A DNA stretch of 33,060 nt from Gammaproteobacteria bacterium MedPE (lineage in GTDB: Bacteria > Pseudomonadota > Gammaproteobacteria > Enterobacterales > Psychrobiaceae), in NCBI GenBank assembly GCA_001874365.1, contig MPDF01000023.1:1-33060 (forward strand), written 5' to 3'. This document shows positions 28,259 to 33,060 of the stretch, piece by piece. How positions within the stretch are numbered: position 1 is the stretch's first letter; each line of letters starts with the position of its first letter. The position numbers and the translations under genes are program-made. Below the pieces are notes generated by a model. It had not been told where the DNA came from and made no database searches. It was given only the letters and a program-made list of their open reading frames with translations.

Positions 28259-28821
28259 CATTCAATCACTTTTCCATTTCCATCTTCATGAAAACCATCA
28301 CCATCGACGTCTCTTGATAAACGAGCCCTTCCAATTTTAGTGATGATAACAGCCCTATTAAAGCGAGCTGACTCTCCTTTGAAGCAAAATCTAAACGTAC
28401 CGTTTTGATTCTTGGTCCATCCATTGGCACCAAATTGTAAATAGCTTTTGTTTTGAAACGCACGCCACGTAACTTGAATTTCTTTCGTATTCGATTGAAA
28501 GAACCGAACAACTTTGTCTTCATTATCAAATTTACGATCACCATTACGGTCAATAAATACCAGTGCCCCTTCACCCCAGTATTTTTTTGATGCACACGTA
28601 CGACCATCAATGGACGCACAAAATGTCACATCTGTTCTGTTATAAAGCGCAAATTGACGAGCCATTCGCTGCATCGCAACAAACTCATTCAAATGAGTAG
28701 TCATCTGATTTCTCAATCTCATTTCCTTTAATGACGGTATACCAACCATCAAGACGATAATCATAATTGCAACAGTGATAACTAACTCGATGAGAGTGAA
28801 TCCTTTTTGTATATATCTCAT
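28255..28821 (-). CDS. Type IV pilin-like / GspH-FimT family pseudopilin
   Basis: The 188-residue product has a class III leader, with cleavage expected at KG|FTLIELVITVAIMIIVL by prepilin peptidase and N-methylation of the new Phe. The C-terminal half fits the GspH/FimT domain of minor pseudopilins (WRAFQNKSYLQFGANGWTKN, GTFRFC). A FIDRNGDRKFDNED acidic loop and a DVDGDGFHEDGNG tail stand out. The frame extends to 28911, but the ATG at 28821 has GGAG upstream and gives the normal short leader. No other pilus or type II secretion genes are nearby. Confidence 0.9.
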   Translation of the reverse strand: MRYIQKGFTLIELVITVAIMIIVLMVGIPSLKEMRLRNQMTTHLNEFVAMQRMARQFALYNRTDVTFCASIDGRTCASKKYWGEGALVFIDRNGDRKFDNEDKVVRFFQSNTKEIQVTWRAFQNKSYLQFGANGWTKNQNGTFRFCFKGESARFNRAVIITKIGRARLSRDVDGDGFHEDGNGKVIEC

Positions 28822-28984
28822 TTCGATGCTCCTGCAGTGAATGCATGAGCAATTATAGTCAACGGTTAGTAAAGAGGAGCGTTGATTGAATTCACAATTT
28901 TTAATTCGCAAGTTTTACATCAACTTAAATTAAAAATAATTATGTTACTCTAAATCACACTCTAATAAGAAGGTTGGATAATTT

Positions 28985-31078
28985 ATGAAAATTAACCCAT
29001 TACTTGTATCCCTGTGCTTATCTGCTGGACTAGCCAGCATGACGGTTAACGCCAGCGAACAAAAAACAATTATGGAAATTCAAGGAACAGGAAGTAACTC
29101 CCCTTTTGTTGATATAGGCAATAAAGAATACCAATCAAAAGATACCTTTCAAGTAACTGGGGTTATAACCCATATTCAAGCTAAAGACCTCGGACGCGAT
29201 ATTCCAAGCGGCTTATATATTCAAGACGCTAAAGGCGACAACAACCCTGCAACCTCAGATGGTTTGTTTGTGTCTTTCGATTCTAAAGCATTGGCCGCAT
29301 TACCACTTCAGCTTGGTCAAACGATTACCGCAACCGGAAAGATCAAAGAAGCCTATAACTGGACACAGCTAGTTGCACAAGATGTTTCAATTAGCGGTGA
29401 TACAATTAAAATAATACCGGCAATGCCCGTTATTCTATTAGAAACTGACAATAGTCTAAAAGATACACTTGAGCGTTATGAAGGAATGCGCGTTACACTG
29501 GCTAGCAATAATAATTTAATAGTTAGTCGTAATTTTGGTTATGATCGAAATGTACGCCGCAATAATTTGGCACTCTCAGTTGGTTCTATTAATATGCAAC
29601 CAAATCAGCAGTTTGCTCCTAGTTCACAAGATTCAAAACAGCAAGCTAGCCAAATTAAAAATAACGAACTCATCATAGAATCTTTTAATAAAGCGCCCGC
29701 AGGAAAAATCCCTTGGTACCCATCATTCGCCCAAAGTACAAATGGAGTCGATTATGACTACATTCGCATTGGTGATTCTGTTGCAGAATTAACTGGCGTA
29801 GTTGGTTATTCCCACAATAATTTCCGCCTATTTGTACAAAACAAAGCGACTAAGGATAACTTCAAACATAACAATCCACGCACAGCAGCACCGACGCTCA
29901 AAGATGGTGATATCAAAGTAGCAACCTTCAATGTATTAAATTATTTTAATTCTCCATTTGGCGGTGATAAAAACCCATTGGGGCAAAATCGCGGTGCTAA
30001 AACCCTCGAAGAATTCTCAATGCAACGTGCAAAGATTGTTAAAGCGATTATAGCCCTTGACGCTGACATTATTGGATTGATGGAAATTGAAAACAATGGC
30101 ACGCAAAGTAACTCTGCATTGAAAGACTTAATTTCTCATGTCAATCAAGAGCTGCCGTTAGATAAGCAATATACCTTTGCGAGCAATAATGAAAAATATA
30201 ACGGAACAGGCGCTATCACTTCACAAGTTATCTATCGTGGAGAAGAAATGTCCTTGACTAACTATCAAGTGATTACCATGCCGCAACAGGATGCCCCCGC
30301 TATTGGCAAAGAAAATGGCAAAAATTTTATGCGTAATGCCGTTACGCCAACGTTTAAACTCAAAGACAGTGGTGAGTTACTAACGATTTCGGTCAATCAC
30401 TTTAAATCTAAAGGCTCTACCTGTTGGGAAGATGTTGCCTTGCAAAATAATAAAGACATTGATCATCAAGGCAGTTGCGAACACTTTCGTGTCTCAGGTG
30501 CTTATCATTTAGGTCAAGCACTCGAAAAAATCGACGGCCATAAATTAATTATTGGTGACCTTAATTCTTATGCACTAGAAGATCCACTTGCAGTATTAAC
30601 AAACCGTCAGCATCTACCAAAATCCTATGACCTTCGTGCCGCTAGAGATACATTTATTGGTGGTGATTCAGCAAAGGGAAAATTATTACATGGTGAAAAT
30701 GGTGCTGTTATCAAGCAATCTTTTGGTTACATCAATACCATTCGTAAACTACACCCTGAAGCATTTGGCTACAGTTTTTCAAACGTTGTTGGTACCTTAG
30801 ATTACATTTTGGCATCACCGTCGCTTGCTGATCATATTGTCGATGCTACTGAGTGGAATATCAACTCACCAGAATCAACATTATTTGAATATGGCACACG
30901 TTATACCGGCGATATGAAAAAATACGCCGATGTTTATCGTTCGTCTGATCATGATCCTGTCATCATTTCGCTAAACTTTAACAAACCTTCAAAAGACAAT
31001 AGCGGTAATACTGGTATTGCTGTTTTATTATTAAGTTTAGGTCTTTTGATCCGCCGCCAATTATATCAATTGCATTAA
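28985..31078 (+). CDS. ExeM/NucH family extracellular endonuclease
   Basis: The 697-residue protein is a secreted DNase of the ExeM/NucH family, which degrades extracellular DNA in biofilms and for phosphate. It has a signal peptide (cut near VNASEQ), an N-terminal OB-fold region (FQVTGVITHIQ, GLYIQDAKGDN), then an endonuclease-exonuclease-phosphatase domain with TFNVLNYF, LMEIENNG, VNHFKSKGSTC, IGDLNSY, GTLDYILASPSL and SSDHDPVIISL. Asn, Glu, Asp/Asn and His catalytic positions are all present. The C-terminus (SGNTGIAVLLLSLGLLIRRQ) looks like a degenerate GlyGly-CTERM sorting tail used by rhombosortase. The last five residues, LYQLH, and the stop come from an interspersed repeat. A bidirectional terminator follows. 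Confidence 0.93.
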   Translation: MKINPLLVSLCLSAGLASMTVNASEQKTIMEIQGTGSNSPFVDIGNKEYQSKDTFQVTGVITHIQAKDLGRDIPSGLYIQDAKGDNNPATSDGLFVSFDSKALAALPLQLGQTITATGKIKEAYNWTQLVAQDVSISGDTIKIIPAMPVILLETDNSLKDTLERYEGMRVTLASNNNLIVSRNFGYDRNVRRNNLALSVGSINMQPNQQFAPSSQDSKQQASQIKNNELIIESFNKAPAGKIPWYPSFAQSTNGVDYDYIRIGDSVAELTGVVGYSHNNFRLFVQNKATKDNFKHNNPRTAAPTLKDGDIKVATFNVLNYFNSPFGGDKNPLGQNRGAKTLEEFSMQRAKIVKAIIALDADIIGLMEIENNGTQSNSALKDLISHVNQELPLDKQYTFASNNEKYNGTGAITSQVIYRGEEMSLTNYQVITMPQQDAPAIGKENGKNFMRNAVTPTFKLKDSGELLTISVNHFKSKGSTCWEDVALQNNKDIDHQGSCEHFRVSGAYHLGQALEKIDGHKLIIGDLNSYALEDPLAVLTNRQHLPKSYDLRAARDTFIGGDSAKGKLLHGENGAVIKQSFGYINTIRKLHPEAFGYSFSNVVGTLDYILASPSLADHIVDATEWNINSPESTLFEYGTRYTGDMKKYADVYRSSDHDPVIISLNFNKPSKDNSGNTGIAVLLLSLGLLIRRQLYQLH

Positions 31079-31153
31079 ATAGGTGATTTGATTGTGCTAA
31101 TCGTTGATTTAAACCAGCACAAGTGGTCAGTCAATTAATACAATTGGTATTAA
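31061..31153. repeat. Palindromic interspersed repeat, copy B, with two inverted arms
   Basis: The left arm, TTATATCAATTGCATTAAAT (31061-31080), is nearly identical to the copy at 10293-10312. The right arm (31133-31153) is its imperfect reverse complement, containing CAATTGGTATTAA. An inner pair, TTGTGCT (31092-31098) and AGCACAA (31116-31122), forms a hairpin. The left arm forms the last codons and stop of the exeM-like gene. This is a REP/BIME- or MITE-like unit. Confidence 0.65.
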
Positions 31154-31165
31154 AAGCAAGCTAAT

Positions 31166-31221
31166 AAAAAAGCCGTTAATAATATCCTGATTTTGAGAAG
31201 GAAGTTATTAACGGCTTTTTA
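31166..31221. terminator. Bidirectional rho-independent terminator
   Basis: AGCCGTTAATAA (31171-31182) pairs perfectly with TTATTAACGGCT (31205-31216) across a 22-base loop. A-rich bases precede and TTTTTATTTTT follows, so it can stop transcripts on both strands, from the exeM-like gene and from the DoxX gene. Confidence 0.85.
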
Positions 31222-31234
31222 TTTTTACTGATAT

Positions 31235-31684
31235 TTAACGAATTAAACTATCAACGGATGCTTTACCACCGCCATGCTTAATCAAGTAAAGTAATGGCAC
31301 CAACCACATGATATGAGTCGGCCAAGCATCTGGGTAAACAAATATTTGAATAACTAATGTCATGCCTAATAGCGCAATAGCACTTAAGCGTGTGAACAAT
31401 CCGAGAATAATTGCACCCCCTAAGAAAAACTCTCCATAAGTCGCTAGATAAGCGGCAATATCACTCGGAATGATTGGCAGCTCATATTCATATTCAAACA
31501 ACGTAAACGTCGAGTCTGACACATTAAAAAACTGCCACTTCTGCCCTAAAATAGTACTGCCATCTATTTTAGTTTGTGCACTACGCCAAAATACTAGCCC
31601 CACTGCAATACGTGCAACAAGGGCAATGATATCTTCTGGGATCTTACTACATAACTGGTTGAGTGATTCTAAGAGACTTTTCAT
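31235..31684 (-). CDS. DoxX family membrane protein (HvfD/BufD-like position)
   Basis: The 149-residue protein is a DoxX-family membrane protein with four helices: IALVARIAVGLVFWRSAQTK, IAAYLATYGEFFLGGAIILG, LSAIALLGMTLVIQIFVYP and HIMWLVPLLYLIK. The role of DoxX proteins is poorly defined; relatives occur as the last gene of MNIO/DUF2063 operons (GigD in gold-induced operons). The frame opens at 31702, but the ATG at 31684 has AAGG eight bases upstream and is preferred; the DUF2063 gene ends 10 bases before it. It is probably an accessory to the peptide-modifying pair or to metal handling at the membrane. Confidence 0.9.
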   Translation of the reverse strand: MKSLLESLNQLCSKIPEDIIALVARIAVGLVFWRSAQTKIDGSTILGQKWQFFNVSDSTFTLFEYEYELPIIPSDIAAYLATYGEFFLGGAIILGLFTRLSAIALLGMTLVIQIFVYPDAWPTHIMWLVPLLYLIKHGGGKASVDSLIR

Positions 31685-31694
31685 AATCTTTACC

Positions 31695-32525
31695 TTATGC
31701 ATTGATTTTAAATGCGCTTAATATTTCTAAACTAAATAAGTAACCTAACATCGCACCAAGTTCACTCTCATCAAGTTCTCTTTGAGCATTGTTAGCATCT
31801 TCTAGAGTCGCTTGCCAAGCTTCTCCTATGGTTTTATTAAGGTTTAACTGCTGTAATAAACAAAAGCAATTTTCCTCTAAATTAACTATTTGAACGTTAT
31901 AGCCTTCGCGAAAAATAGCTAAATGCGCTGTTTGGCAATCATCAAGGTTAATAACTTGCTGCTCTTCTTGCTGATTTTGACGCCAAATTTCATCAATCGG
32001 CCATGATGAAGACATTAAGATCAATGAAGGTATGCATGTAAAACTCACCTCAGCTAATTGCTCTGGCACAACACACGCGAGCTGTTGAGGATCTAAAATA
32101 CGACTATCAGCCGCGTGATAAGCTTGATTGTAATTAAACTCCAATAAAGCAACATCGGCTAAAAAAGGTAAATGTTGACACGGTGGATAGTCACCAATAA
32201 ATTCACTAAACTCTTCACCGTAATGTAACAGCGCCGCGTGTTTAGGCTGGCATTTACGAACAAACTCAATTGCCGCGCCTTTAAAACAAGCTTCTCCGAC
32301 GAGCCTTTTAATAACAGGATACAAGTCAGCGAGTGCTGTCGTTAACGAGTGCATGACATTGTTACGATAAATGGCTAATCGCAACTTCGCTTCATCATCT
32401 GCATCAGTTAATTCACTTTTAGCTTCAAACAAACTCATCAATTGATGGCAATCATCATCCACAGAATCAGATAACAAACTGTGCTCCATCAACGTTTGAA
32501 ATTGCTGTAAACTTGGCTTACTCAT
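31695..32525 (-). CDS. DUF2063 protein (BufC/HvfC/GigC-like MNIO partner)
   Basis: The 276-residue product starts with the DUF2063 domain seen in partners of DUF692/MNIO enzymes: KLRLAIYRNNVMHSLTTALA, LYPVIKRLVGE and YPPCQHLPFLADVALLEFNY. The family was first named putative DNA-binding, but in characterised ribosomal-peptide pathways the partner binds the precursor leader and is needed for modification. The C-terminal half is more variable. Its ATG overlaps the MNIO gene stop by eight bases (within ATGAGTAA), so the two proteins are translationally coupled. Confidence 0.88.
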   Translation of the reverse strand: MSKPSLQQFQTLMEHSLLSDSVDDDCHQLMSLFEAKSELTDADDEAKLRLAIYRNNVMHSLTTALADLYPVIKRLVGEACFKGAAIEFVRKCQPKHAALLHYGEEFSEFIGDYPPCQHLPFLADVALLEFNYNQAYHAADSRILDPQQLACVVPEQLAEVSFTCIPSLILMSSSWPIDEIWRQNQQEEQQVINLDDCQTAHLAIFREGYNVQIVNLEENCFCLLQQLNLNKTIGEAWQATLEDANNAQRELDESELGAMLGYLFSLEILSAFKINA

Positions 32526-33060
32526 AAGAAGTCATCTCAATCTCTGTTCTCTCTAGATAACTATTGGCAATGTCAGCTTGCTCTGCAAGTTCTCCCCATG
32601 AAGGAACATCATTATCCCATTCAATCAGTGTTGGCTTAGCACCTACTTTCTTTAACGTGTATTGATAGAGTGCCCACACTGCTTCACATACTTTAGAACC
32701 ATGATCGTCAATGCGAATTTCTTTATCAAGCATTGCCTGAACACTGTGTCCCGCAAGGTGAATCTCACCAACGGAAGCGGGTGAAATAGCATCAATATAT
32801 TCTTTAGCATCAAAGCCGTGATTCATCGCACTCACATAAACATTATTAACGTCAAGTAAGACGCCACATCCTGATTGCTGCGCTATTGCGACTAAGAATT
32901 CAGATTCAGAAAACTCATTGTAATTTAGCTCAAAATAACTCGATGGATTTTCAATTAAAATCTGGCGACCTAATACATCTTGAGTATGGGAAATATTATC
33001 AACAAACACCTTCAACGATTCTTGTGTATAAGGCATTGGCAACAAATCATTTAAACTATG
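32518..33060 (-). CDS. DUF692/MNIO family oxidative peptide-modifying enzyme (BufB/HvfB/GigB-like), C-terminal part
   Basis: The frame is open to the right edge, so the N-terminal portion is missing; the visible 180 residues begin HSLNDLLPMPYT, the conserved LNDLLP region. MNIO enzymes are TIM barrels with two or three irons that oxidise cysteines or other residues in a precursor peptide (oxazolone, thiooxazole or related products). Likely metal-ligand segments are ILIENPSSYFE, GVLLDVNNVYVSAMNHGF, EIHLAGHS, IDDHGSKV and LIEWDNDVPSW. Together with the overlapping DUF2063 gene and the DoxX gene it matches the B-C-D genes of bufferin, Hvf and GIG operons. The precursor gene (DUF2282-like, Cys-containing) should be upstream, outside the window. 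Confidence 0.92.
   Translation of the reverse strand, partial: HSLNDLLPMPYTQESLKVFVDNISHTQDVLGRQILIENPSSYFELNYNEFSESEFLVAIAQQSGCGVLLDVNNVYVSAMNHGFDAKEYIDAISPASVGEIHLAGHSVQAMLDKEIRIDDHGSKVCEAVWALYQYTLKKVGAKPTLIEWDNDVPSWGELAEQADIANSYLERTEIEMTSYE

Noticed and set aside
28822-28984. Defined sigma-70 promoter for the exeM-like gene
   Set aside because: TTTACA is present upstream, but no hexamer at the proper spacing resembles TATAAT well enough to annotate.

Overview
The window reads as a chromosomal segment of a low-GC marine gammaproteobacterium, most like the Alteromonadales (Colwelliaceae such as Thalassotalea or Colwellia). This placement rests on remembered gene order and protein style, not on a search. 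The strongest cues are the contiguous rpoE-rseA-rseB-rseC-lepA-lepB-rnc-era-recO-pdxJ block, nadB divergent from rpoE, ygfX/sdhE next to nadB, the thyA-lgt-tauE-rppH block beside mutH, and an ExeM-type extracellular nuclease. Almost every gene is intact. No phage, CRISPR array, tRNA or rRNA was seen.

Layout. 1-4.1 kb: the N-terminal part of a lipoprotein and a membrane-anchored LytTR regulator (minus strand), divergent from a small operon with a DUF2141 secreted protein, a Tat-exported carotenoid-oxygenase-family enzyme and a membrane di-iron hydroxylase. 4.1-9.5 kb (plus strand): an Fe-S-type uracil-DNA-glycosylase-like protein, a RimL-like acetyltransferase, a long RluA-family pseudouridine synthase with an unusual N-terminal half, a DUF885 lipoprotein peptidase and a MarC-family membrane protein. 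9.51-9.82 kb: a 311-bp non-coding element with terminal inverted repeats, flanking TA dinucleotides and nested hairpins. 9.86-18.8 kb (minus strand): a small secreted protein with a phospholipase-A2-like CCxxHDxxY motif, then the envelope-stress and housekeeping operon, headed by a sigma-E-type promoter upstream of rpoE. 19.0-20.6 kb: nadB. 20.7-24.5 kb (minus strand): ygfX, sdhE, thyA, lgt, a TauE/SafE permease and rppH. 24.5-25.27 kb: a long AT-rich gap holding a cluster of DnaA-box-like 9-mers. 25.3-31.1 kb: mutH, fadH, a lone FimT/GspH pseudopilin and a secreted ExeM-like nuclease. 31.2-33.06 kb (minus strand): a DoxX protein, a DUF2063 protein and a truncated DUF692/MNIO enzyme. These three match the B-C-D part of bufferin/Hvf/GIG-type operons, which make post-translationally modified metal-binding peptides; the precursor gene would lie just outside the right edge.

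How genes work together. RpoE, RseA, RseB and RseC form the envelope-stress sigma factor and its control proteins. LepA, LepB, Rnc, Era, RecO and PdxJ are co-oriented behind them. Lgt (lipoprotein diacylation) serves the several lipoproteins here. The MNIO/DUF2063/DoxX trio is the best candidate for an unusual system. Next come the Tat-exported oxygenase cluster with its private LytTR regulator, the PLA2-like protein, the DnaA-box-rich gap, and two kinds of interspersed repeat. One repeat supplies the stop codons of both pdxJ and the exeM-like gene.
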